64,000 nt of DNA from Acidovorax sp. SRB_14. GTDB lineage: Bacteria; Pseudomonadota; Gammaproteobacteria; Burkholderiales; Burkholderiaceae_C. Location: positions 62,001 through 126,000 of the forward strand of contig NZ_MWOK01000011.1 of NCBI RefSeq assembly GCF_012932145.1, given 5' to 3'. The notes beneath the pieces are model-generated. The model saw nothing but the letters and a program-made list of their open reading frames with translations, made no database searches and had not been told where the DNA came from. Numbering within the stretch: the first letter of the stretch is position 1; each line of letters opens with the position of its first letter. Both the position numbers and the translations under genes were made by a program. This document shows positions 1 through 6,904 of this stretch, piece by piece.

Positions 1-757
1 TGGCGGCGGCGGGGGATTTGGCCGGCGCTGCGCGCGCCGCGGTTTGGGCAGGCACCGTCTTGGGGGCGGCGGCCTTCTTGGCCGCGACCGGCTTGGCGGT
101 GGTCGCCAGGCGCGCGGCGTCCTGCAGGCTTTGCACGCCTTGCGCGGCCATCTGGCTGGCCATGTCGGTCGCGGTCTTGAAGGCGTCCTTGGCCAGGTTC
201 TGGGTGGCGCCGATGGCCGTCTTCTGCGCCGCGGTGTCTTTGAGGGCGCTGGCGGCGATCTGCTGGAACTGCTGGGTGAGCGCGCCCCACCATTGCAGCG
301 GGTCGATCACGCCGGGGCTGCCCGCCTTGCTCGCGCCGCCGTCGGCCTTGTCGTCCTTGCCAGAGGCTGCCGGCGCCTCGGACGGGCGCGCGGCCGCCGG
401 GGCCCCGCTGGCCTTGGCCGCGCTGCCTGCGGCGGTGTCGGCCGCCTTGGGCGTGAAGGCATTGGCCAGGTCGCCCATGCTGAAATTCATGCCCTGCAGC
501 GTGGCCAGGGTCATCTTCTGCACTTCCAGCGCCTGGATGGTGGCCGTCAGCGCGCGCGAGTTCTGCTCGAGCCAGAACTGCACGGCCTTGAGCTCGTCGA
601 CGCGCTTTTCCAGCTCGTCGACGCTGATCGTCGGGGCCACCCAGTTCGACAGGCTGGGCAGCTTCGGGATGTGGCCCGACGCGCCCTTGGCGAGGTTTTG
701 CAGGAAGTCGAAGCCCGGCACGAATTTGCCGAAACCGAAGGGGGTTGTATCGCTCAT
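1..757 (-). CDS. phaM: PHA granule-associated protein PhaM, 3' end cut off
   Basis: This minus-strand frame opens with ATG at 757 (MSDTTPFGFGKFVPGFDF) and runs off the left edge, so 252 residues are visible and the C-terminus is missing. The N-terminal FGKFVPGFDFLQNLAKGA segment, a conserved block with VSVDELEKR-type heptads (here ISVDELEKRVDELKAVQFWLEQN) and MGDLANAF are hallmarks of PhaM. In Cupriavidus PhaM binds PHA synthase and nucleoid DNA and controls granule number. After a central helical region the protein turns into an Ala/Lys/Pro-rich tail (AAKKAAAPKTVPAQ), which fits the histone-H1-like DNA-binding end of the family. It is separated by about 95 bp from the copper-type genes, which lie upstream of it on the same strand, and is probably an independent gene. 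Family assignment is by recognition of these motifs. Confidence 0.85.
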   Translation of the reverse strand, partial: MSDTTPFGFGKFVPGFDFLQNLAKGASGHIPKLPSLSNWVAPTISVDELEKRVDELKAVQFWLEQNSRALTATIQALEVQKMTLATLQGMNFSMGDLANAFTPKAADTAAGSAAKASGAPAAARPSEAPAASGKDDKADGGASKAGSPGVIDPLQWWGALTQQFQQIAASALKDTAAQKTAIGATQNLAKDAFKTATDMASQMAAQGVQSLQDAARLATTAKPVAAKKAAAPKTVPAQTAARAAPAKSPAAA

Positions 758-851
758 GGCCGCTCCGCTGGGTGGTGTCGAGGTTCTGACAGCTTACCCG
801 AATGCGGCGCTGCCGTGGGCTGTTTGCACGGGCCCGCGCGGTGCGGCCGGC

Positions 852-1355
852 TCAGTGCTTGTGCGCTGGCGCGGCGTGCCCGCCATGCGCCCCCTGCGGC
901 GCACCGGGCGCCCGGGTGTCCACGGGCAGCTGCACCTGCTGCTGGCTCTGCGCGCCCTGGGCGTCCTGGAACACCAGGGTCAGCGGCACGCTGGCGCCCT
1001 TGGCCAGCGGGGCCTTCAAGTCCATCAGCATGACGTGGTAGCCGCCGGGCTTGAGCTCGACGGCCTGGCCCGCGGGCAGGTCCAGTCCCGGCAGGGCGCG
1101 CATTTTCATCACGTCGCCTTCCATCTTCATCTCGTGCACTTCGGCCACGCCGGCCACGGGCGTCTCAATGCGCACCAGGCGCGTGGCCTGGGGCGCCGTC
1201 AGGCGCATGAAAGCGCCCGTGGCCTTCTGGCCCTGCACGCTGGCGCGGGCCCAGGCGCCTTCGACAGCGACGGGCGCGGCGCTTTGGGCCTGGGCGGCAC
1301 CGGCCAGCAGGGTGGCGGCCAGCAGCCAGGGGGCGGTGAAACGTGGAAATGCCAT
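852..1355 (-). CDS. periplasmic copper chaperone PCu(A)C family protein
   Basis: The 167-residue protein starts at MAFPRFTAPWLL, preceded by a good GAGGAG ribosome site. A longer in-frame start at 1502 would put 49 non-secretory residues before the signal peptide and overlap the upstream gene, so it is rejected. A signal peptide (to about AAQAQ, residue 24) precedes a cupredoxin-like domain. The family's copper site H-X10-M-X21-H-X-M is present exactly: H74, M85, H107 and M109. A His-rich tail (HGGHAAPAHKH) could bind further copper. PCu(A)C proteins carry Cu(I) in the periplasm to the CuA/CuB centres of cytochrome oxidase. Last gene of a minus-strand run DUF2946-TonB receptor-YcnI-PCu(A)C, 26 bp after the YcnI gene, probably one operon. 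Confidence 0.9.
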   Translation of the reverse strand: MAFPRFTAPWLLAATLLAGAAQAQSAAPVAVEGAWARASVQGQKATGAFMRLTAPQATRLVRIETPVAGVAEVHEMKMEGDVMKMRALPGLDLPAGQAVELKPGGYHVMLMDLKAPLAKGASVPLTLVFQDAQGAQSQQQVQLPVDTRAPGAPQGAHGGHAAPAHKH

Positions 1356-1381
1356 GGTGAACTCCTCAAGTAAAAACAAAA

Positions 1382-1930
1382 TCAATGCGCGTGGCCGCCG
1401 CTGGCGGGCAGCAATTCCAGCGCGGCGGCGGGGGCTTGGAGGTCGTGCGGGTTCTGGCCCGCGGCGGGCACTTCGGTCCAGTCCATGCGGCCCTTTTCGC
1501 ACACCTGGACCACGGGCCAGTACAGCATGCCGGCCTGCCCGGGCAGGCGCGCCTGCAGCGTGAATTCGTCGTAGAAATGGCCCGGCAGCGCATCGGCCGC
1601 CGTGTTGGCGCTCCAGCGGATGCGGCGCACCTCGTCGGGGACGCTCTTGCCGTGGTCGGTGCGCGGCTGGGCGAGCTTTTCGCGCTCGATGGCGATCGTC
1701 CAGCCGGGCTTTGGCATGGGCTTGGCGCCCTCCACACCGGGCGGCACGGTGACGGTGATTTCGCGCGTCGGCGACGCGCCGCAGCCGTGCCCGACGCGGA
1801 ACGTGGCCTTGTAGGTGCTGCCCGCGTTGGCCACCTGGTACGCCAGTGTGATGTGCGCGTTTGCAGCATGAAAAAGTCCTGAAACGCTTACCAGGAAAGC
1901 GCTTACAGCTATGGTTTTGATATTTTTCAT
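1382..1930 (-). CDS. YcnI-type DUF1775 copper-binding periplasmic protein
   Basis: 182 residues, with a signal peptide ending HAANA and a mature N-terminus HITLAY. An N-terminal histidine exposed by signal peptidase is the known mononuclear copper ligand of the YcnI/DUF1775 family. The body carries the conserved features GCGASPTREITVTVPPGV, MPKPGWTI and FYDEFTLQARLPG, and a C-terminal GGHAH adds possible metal ligands. It lies between the TonB receptor (9 bp away) and the PCu(A)C gene, the common DUF1775-PCu(A)C pairing. The oddity is that the signal peptide codons at 1885-1926 match a dispersed intergenic repeat that also occurs at 4305-4350, so the secretion signal appears to have been built from repeat DNA. 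Confidence 0.88.
   Translation of the reverse strand: MKNIKTIAVSAFLVSVSGLFHAANAHITLAYQVANAGSTYKATFRVGHGCGASPTREITVTVPPGVEGAKPMPKPGWTIAIEREKLAQPRTDHGKSVPDEVRRIRWSANTAADALPGHFYDEFTLQARLPGQAGMLYWPVVQVCEKGRMDWTEVPAAGQNPHDLQAPAAALELLPASGGHAH
1885..1926. repeat. copy of a dispersed palindromic repeat inside a signal-peptide coding region
   Basis: The stretch shares GCGCTTAC and AGCTATGGTTTTGATAT with the intergenic copy at 4305-4350. It encodes most of the YcnI signal peptide (minus strand). Similar AGCGCT/GCTAT-rich sequences are common between genes in Comamonadaceae. Confidence 0.6.
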
Positions 1931-1938
1931 GGGTTCTT

Positions 1939-4272
1939 TCAGAGGTCGATTTTGAGTTCCGCGACGTAGCTGCGCTGCGGATAGGGGTGGAAGTTCCAGA
2001 ACTGGTAGTTGTTGGCGTTGTCGACGCCCAAGGCGGCCGACACGCTATGGCTGACCTGGTAGCGGGCGCGCAGGTCCACCGTGAAGAACCGGCTCACGCC
2101 CATGTAGGTGAAGCCGTTGACGTCGCTGTTGTCCAGCGTGCGGAACTGCGGGCCGCTGTAGCGCGCGCCGACCGAGGTGCTCCACTCGGCGTTCCAGCGG
2201 TAGCTGGCCAGCGCCGTGGCGCGCCACCGGGCGACGTTGGGCTGACGCTTGCCGACGGTGTCGCCGGGGCGCACGGCAAAGCCGGCGTTCTCGCGGATGA
2301 CCGAATCGGCATAGGTCACGCTGCCGCTCAGGTCCAGCCCGCGCTTTAGCACGTCGGCGCCGTTGTAGGCCAGCTCCAGCCCCTGCGTCTGAATGCGGCC
2401 CACGTTCTGCACGCGGCTGACATTGCGTTGGGCCACCGGGTCGAGCGTGGTCTGCGCATAGAGCGCGTCGCGCGTGTCCTCGGCAAAGAACGTGAGGCGC
2501 AGCAGGCCGCTGCCCAGGTCTTTCTCGGCGCTGAGCTCGTGGGTCCAGGATTTTTCGGGCCGCAGGTTCGGGTCGTTGAGGTACTGCGCGTTCGCGGTGG
2601 AGGTCGCGCCGTAGAGCTCGCCCACCGTCGGGAAGCGCACCGCGCGCCCGGCGGACCCCTTGAGCACCGTGTCCGCCCGCCACTGCCAGGACAGCGCGGC
2701 CTTGGGCGAGACATACGTCTCGGCGCGCTGCGGCCACTGGGTGTCGACCGCTGGCAGCGCGCCCGGGATGCGCGTGCTGCCGCTGAACGCACTCCAGTGC
2801 TCGGCCCGCGCGCCCAGCACCGCCTTCCAGCGTGGCGCAAAGGCCCAGGCGTCTTGCGCGTACAGGCTGTGCAGGCGGGTCCTGCCGCCCACCGCGCTGG
2901 CCAGCGCGCCCGCGGCGTCCTGGCTCCAGTTGCCAGCAATGTCGGAGGTGAGGTAGGCGAGACGGTAGCTGTCCTGCTGGAAGCCGAAGTCCACGGTGTG
3001 CGCGCCCTTGACTCCATCCGGCCGCCAGGTGCCCTTGAGCGCCAGGGTGGTCCAGCCCGTACCGCTGCCGTCGGCCACGGTGCCGGGGCCGCCCAGCGCC
3101 GCCGCGGGCAGCGTATTGGCCGCGCCGTTCTGGCGCTTCAAATCCTTGCCGTAGTCGTAGAGGCTGGCGGCCACCTCCCAGTCGAAGACGCCCTGGGTGT
3201 GGCTCTTGACCGACAGGCCGTGGATGGTGTGCATGAGGGTTTCGTTCGTCAGCGCGAAGTCGGCGGCGGTGAGCGCGGCGTAGCTGCGGCCGTCGATGTT
3301 GATCGCGCCGCTGGTGACCGGCTGGCCTGCGGCATTGCGCAGGTACGACATCGGGCGCCCTTCGGACCGGTTCTGCCACAGGCCGAAGGTGTAGGCCGCG
3401 CGCAGCGTGGGCGAGACGTCGTAGGCCACTTTGGCCTTGATGTGGTCCTGCCGCGTGCGGTAGGCGGTGCCGCTGCCGAGGACGAGCCAGGGCGCCCCGG
3501 CGTTGTTGCTGCCGGGCACTGCGCCCGTGACCGGCTGGCCCGCCGCGCCGGGCGTGCCGCTGGCCACCAGGCGGGTGGCAAAGGTGAGCGGCTGGCCTTC
3601 GCTGTCGGTGTGGTGGAAGTTCAGGAACCAGGCCCAGTCGCCGTGCCGGTTGCCCACCGAGGTGCTGGCCTGCCAGGTGCGCAGCGTGGTGTCGGTGCCA
3701 TAGAGCGCGAACGGCTGCGACACATGGCCCACCTTGCCATGGGCCTCGAAGCGGGTCGGCATGCGCGTCACGTAGTCCACCACCGCGCCCACCGAATTGC
3801 CGGGGTAGGCGGCCGAGAACGGGCCGTACATCACGTCGACGCGCTCGATCTCCTCGGGCGTGACCAGGCCCCAGCGCGGGGGAAAGGACAGCCCGCCGAC
3901 GCCATTGCCCAGGTAGTTGGACAGCAGGATGCCATCGGCGTACACGGCCGAGCGCGCGCTGTTGCCGGTGCCCGAGGCGCGGCTCGACAGGATGGCGTGG
4001 TTGTAGTCGCCGATGTAGCGCTTGCGCACCAGCAGGCTGGGAAAGTATTTGAGCGCGTCTTCGCTGTCGGTGGCGTTGATGCTCTGCGCGATCTGCTCGC
4101 GCGTGATGCCCTCCATGGTGGTGGGGATCTGCGTCGGCAGCGAGGTGGGCTGGCCGCCCGTGACGGTGACGACGCCCAGTTCTTTGGCCGGGGCGCCGGG
4201 GGTCTGCGCCTGGGCGGACAGGCCGACGGGCACGGCGACGGCCACGCCCAAGGCAACGCAGGTTCTGCGCAT
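1939..4272 (-). CDS. TonB-dependent outer-membrane receptor, probably copper-linked
   Basis: 777 residues with a signal peptide to about AQAQ (residue 23) and a short VVTVTG segment resembling a TonB box. A plug domain spans about residues 45-170 (IPTTMEGITREQIAQSINATDSEDALKYFPSLLVRKR; DGILLSNYLGNG; GPFSAAYPGNSVGAVV). The rest is a long beta-barrel with alternating aromatic strands, ending YPQRSYVAELKIDL. The length is normal for the family. The protein imports a scarce ligand across the outer membrane using TonB-ExbBD energy. Its neighbours (DUF2946, YcnI and PCu(A)C) point to copper or a copper chelate as ligand, but this is inferred from context. A longer in-frame start upstream (4297) is in a different frame and is a shadow. 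Start ATG at 4272 is followed by a typical n/h region. Confidence 0.88.
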   Translation of the reverse strand: MRRTCVALGVAVAVPVGLSAQAQTPGAPAKELGVVTVTGGQPTSLPTQIPTTMEGITREQIAQSINATDSEDALKYFPSLLVRKRYIGDYNHAILSSRASGTGNSARSAVYADGILLSNYLGNGVGGLSFPPRWGLVTPEEIERVDVMYGPFSAAYPGNSVGAVVDYVTRMPTRFEAHGKVGHVSQPFALYGTDTTLRTWQASTSVGNRHGDWAWFLNFHHTDSEGQPLTFATRLVASGTPGAAGQPVTGAVPGSNNAGAPWLVLGSGTAYRTRQDHIKAKVAYDVSPTLRAAYTFGLWQNRSEGRPMSYLRNAAGQPVTSGAINIDGRSYAALTAADFALTNETLMHTIHGLSVKSHTQGVFDWEVAASLYDYGKDLKRQNGAANTLPAAALGGPGTVADGSGTGWTTLALKGTWRPDGVKGAHTVDFGFQQDSYRLAYLTSDIAGNWSQDAAGALASAVGGRTRLHSLYAQDAWAFAPRWKAVLGARAEHWSAFSGSTRIPGALPAVDTQWPQRAETYVSPKAALSWQWRADTVLKGSAGRAVRFPTVGELYGATSTANAQYLNDPNLRPEKSWTHELSAEKDLGSGLLRLTFFAEDTRDALYAQTTLDPVAQRNVSRVQNVGRIQTQGLELAYNGADVLKRGLDLSGSVTYADSVIRENAGFAVRPGDTVGKRQPNVARWRATALASYRWNAEWSTSVGARYSGPQFRTLDNSDVNGFTYMGVSRFFTVDLRARYQVSHSVSAALGVDNANNYQFWNFHPYPQRSYVAELKIDL

Positions 4273-4304
4273 TCGGAAACTCCTGAAATCCAGTCAAAAA
4301 TACC

Positions 4305-4350
4305 GCTAGCGCTTACCCACATTGGGCAAGCAGCTATGGTTTTGATATCA
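4305..4350. repeat. dispersed Comamonadaceae-type intergenic repeat
   Basis: Contains GCTAGCGCTTACCC, a small CCCACATTGGG palindrome and AGCTATGGTTTTGATATC. The outer parts recur at 1885-1926. It separates the DUF2946 gene from the TonB receptor gene and may act as a processing or attenuation structure in the transcript. Confidence 0.55.
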
Positions 4351-4352
4351 AT

Positions 4353-4712
4353 TCAGGAGACAAGCGGAGGCCCGCGCGGCGGCAGCGGCGCGGCGGTGCG
4401 CGCAGCGATGTGCGCAGAGGGAATCGGCCGCAGCGCATGCGCCAGCGGCTGCGGCGCCGGCAGGCGCACCTGCGCGGGCGGCGGGGCCCCGCCGCCGAGG
4501 TGGGCGCACAGCGGGCAGTCGAGCATGGGGCCGCGCTGCTCTTGCGCGCCGCCGTCGGTGTGCACGATGAGCTTGACCTCGCCGGCGCCCGAGCAGACCA
4601 GCTCCATGGCCTGCGGGTTGACGAAGGGCGACGCCGTGGCCACCCCGAGGGACAAGGCAAACCACGCCAGCAGGCAGCAGGCGAGAGCGCGGATGCGGCG
4701 CAGGGTTTGCAT
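4353..4712 (-). CDS. DUF2946 family secreted protein
   Basis: 119 residues from ATG at 4712 (MQTLRRIRALACCLLAWF). It is the in-frame 3' end of a very long open frame that continues upstream through recD, and the real start is set by the signal peptide and the recD end. The signal peptide ends near VATAS. The mature part has the DUF2946 pattern: a cysteine near VCSGAGEVKLI, then LDCPLCAHL, a CxxC-type pair that could bind metal. The C-terminus is Pro/Arg-rich. DUF2946 genes commonly sit beside TonB receptors and copper genes in betaproteobacteria. This is the first gene of the minus-strand copper-type run. No experimental function is known to me for the family. Confidence 0.75.
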   Translation of the reverse strand: MQTLRRIRALACCLLAWFALSLGVATASPFVNPQAMELVCSGAGEVKLIVHTDGGAQEQRGPMLDCPLCAHLGGGAPPPAQVRLPAPQPLAHALRPIPSAHIAARTAAPLPPRGPPLVS

Positions 4713-4792
4713 GGGGGCCGATTGTAGGAGCCTGCGGACGCCGCCGGTCCAATGTCCTTGGCGGGCCCCGGCCATGCCGCTGCCCCTTCTGT

Positions 4793-6904
4793 TCAGGACG
4801 CGCCCAGGCCGTGCGCGAGCCAGTCCTGCAGGCCGCTGGCGCGCTGCGTGCGTTGCTGCACCGCCGCGGCCAGCAGGCCCGGCTGCGCCGACACCAGCGT
4901 GAATGCCTGGCGCGCGCGCGTGATGCCGGTGTAGACCAACTCGCGGCTGAGCACGGCGCCGGCGTGCGGCGGCAACACCAGCACGGTGTGCTCGAACTCG
5001 GAGCCCTGGCTCTTGTGCACCGTCATGGCAAACGCCGTCTCCACATGCGCGAGCCGCCCGACGCCGACCGAACGCAGCTGCGGCCCGTCGGCAAAGTACA
5101 CGCGCAGGCCCGGCGCGGCCCCGGCCTCGTGGGCCGGGCGCGCGGCGGCGGGCAGCGCGATGCCGATGTCGCCGTTGAACACGCCCAGCGCCGGGTCGTT
5201 GCGCGTCACCATGACCGGGCGGCCGGCGTACCACTCGCCGCGCGGGGCCAGCAGGCCGGTGGCCTGCAGCGCCGCTTCGACCGCGCGGTTGAGCCCGGCG
5301 GCGCCCCACTCGCCCTCGCGCACGGCGCACAGCAGGCGAAAGCGCTCGAACGCGGCCAGCACGGCTTGGACCCAGTCCGCGTGCGCCGCGGCATCGGCGC
5401 ACGCAGGGCGCTGGGCCAGTTGCTCCAAGTAGGCGCGGTAGCTGGCGGCGCCGCTGCGGCCCTGCACGGCCAGCTGCCAGACGGCGGCAGGCGCAACGCC
5501 TTCGAGGTGCCGCAGGGTGCCGCTCGCGTCGTGCGCCAGGCAGTGGCGCGCCGCCTCGACGTCGCCCGCGTTCACGGCCAGTGCCAGCTGCCCGATCGGG
5601 CCGCCGAAGCGCCGGCTCTCGCGCAGCATCACGGTGTGCTGGGCCAGTGGCGGCGGGGTGCCGGTGTCGTCCAGGTACGTCGCAGGCAGCGCCTCGCCCG
5701 CAGCGGCCAGGGCGTAGCGGGCGCTTTCTTCGCTGTAGCGGCCGGCCTGCGCATCGCGGCACAGGTCGCCGAGCACCGCGCCGGCCTCGACCGAGGCGAG
5801 CTGGTCCTTGTCGCCGAGGAACACCACGCGCGCCGACGGCGGCAGCGCGGCCAGCAGCGCGGCCATCATTTCGAGATGCACCATCGACGCTTCGTCGACG
5901 ATGAGCACGTCCACGTCCAGCGGCTGGGCCGCGTGGTGGCGGAACTCGCGCGTGTCCGGGCGCGCGCCCAGCAGCGCATGCAGCGTGCGCGCGGCGCCCA
6001 TGCGCTGCGTGAGCGCAGGCAGATCGAGCTCGGCGCCCACGCGCGCGTGCAGTTCGGCCAGCGCGGCGTCGATCGCCTGCTTGAGGCGCGCTGCGGCCTT
6101 GCCGGTGGGCGCAGCCAGCGCCACGCGCAGGCGCTCGGGCTCGGCATCGACGGCAAACAGCAGCGCCAGCAGGCGCGCGGCGGTGTAGGTCTTGCCGGTG
6201 CCCGGGCCGCCGGTGATGACCGACAGGCGCCCGCGCAGCGCCATGGCGCAGGCGAGTTTTTGCCAGTCCACGGCGCCGGCCCCCCGGGGCACGCTGCCCG
6301 CGGCGGCGGCCGGGGCAAGAAGCCGGTCGAGCCAGCCCCGCACCGCCGCCGCATCGACCGCCAGGGGCGTGGCGGTGCGCTCGAGGATCTGCTGCGCCAC
6401 GGCACGCTCGTAGCCCCAGTAGCGGCGCAGGTACAACCGCGGGGCGCTGGCAGTGCCGCTGAGCACCAGTGGCTGGCCGGTGTCGGTGTCCGGGCCGCCG
6501 GCCCACACCACGGGGCTGCCGCGCAGGGCGGCACGCCAGTCCGCCAGGCGCTCTGGCAGGCCGGCCCACAGGGCCGCCAGGGCGTCCTGCGCCTCGGCGG
6601 GCCAGCCCAGCACCGCCCCCGGGTGCGCCACCAGCGGTGCCAGCGGCAGGCAGCTGTGGCCCCGGCCCTCCATGTGCGCGAGCAGCGCCGTGGCCACGAG
6701 CAGCGCGGGCGGGGCCTGCGGATCGAGGTCGGCGATGAACGCGGCCAGGGCGCTGTCGAGCTGGCGCAGCCAGCCCGCGTCGCTCCATTGGCGCAGGGTG
6801 TCGAGGGTGTCGGGCGCCGTGGCGGCCGGGGCCGGCGCGGGCGCGGCGGCGGTTTCCCACTCGGCAAACAAAGGCAGGGAAAAAGGGTCCTTGCGGGCGT
6901 TCAT
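4793..6904 (-). CDS. recD: exodeoxyribonuclease V subunit alpha (RecD helicase)
   Basis: 703 residues from MNARKDPFSLPLF. The start ATG overlaps the recB stop (ATGA), which fixes it against a longer frame reaching 7453. The N-terminal domain is followed by SF1B helicase motifs: Walker A GGPGTGKT (residues 232-239), APTGKAAARLKQA, Walker B VLIVDEASMV, GDKDQLASVEAGAVLGDL, RESRRFGGPI, MTVHKSQGSEFEHTV and YTGITRAR near the C-terminus. RecD is the 5'-3' motor of RecBCD and regulates its nuclease at Chi. Third gene of recC-recB-recD, all on the minus strand and translationally coupled. Complete by length and motifs. Confidence 0.97.
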   Translation of the reverse strand: MNARKDPFSLPLFAEWETAAAPAPAPAATAPDTLDTLRQWSDAGWLRQLDSALAAFIADLDPQAPPALLVATALLAHMEGRGHSCLPLAPLVAHPGAVLGWPAEAQDALAALWAGLPERLADWRAALRGSPVVWAGGPDTDTGQPLVLSGTASAPRLYLRRYWGYERAVAQQILERTATPLAVDAAAVRGWLDRLLAPAAAAGSVPRGAGAVDWQKLACAMALRGRLSVITGGPGTGKTYTAARLLALLFAVDAEPERLRVALAAPTGKAAARLKQAIDAALAELHARVGAELDLPALTQRMGAARTLHALLGARPDTREFRHHAAQPLDVDVLIVDEASMVHLEMMAALLAALPPSARVVFLGDKDQLASVEAGAVLGDLCRDAQAGRYSEESARYALAAAGEALPATYLDDTGTPPPLAQHTVMLRESRRFGGPIGQLALAVNAGDVEAARHCLAHDASGTLRHLEGVAPAAVWQLAVQGRSGAASYRAYLEQLAQRPACADAAAHADWVQAVLAAFERFRLLCAVREGEWGAAGLNRAVEAALQATGLLAPRGEWYAGRPVMVTRNDPALGVFNGDIGIALPAAARPAHEAGAAPGLRVYFADGPQLRSVGVGRLAHVETAFAMTVHKSQGSEFEHTVLVLPPHAGAVLSRELVYTGITRARQAFTLVSAQPGLLAAAVQQRTQRASGLQDWLAHGLGAS

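Noticed and set aside
2428-4902. Plus-strand 824-codon open frame over the TonB receptor gene
   Set aside because: Antisense shadow of GC-rich codons. The minus-strand receptor has signal, plug and barrel motifs, and the plus frame has none.
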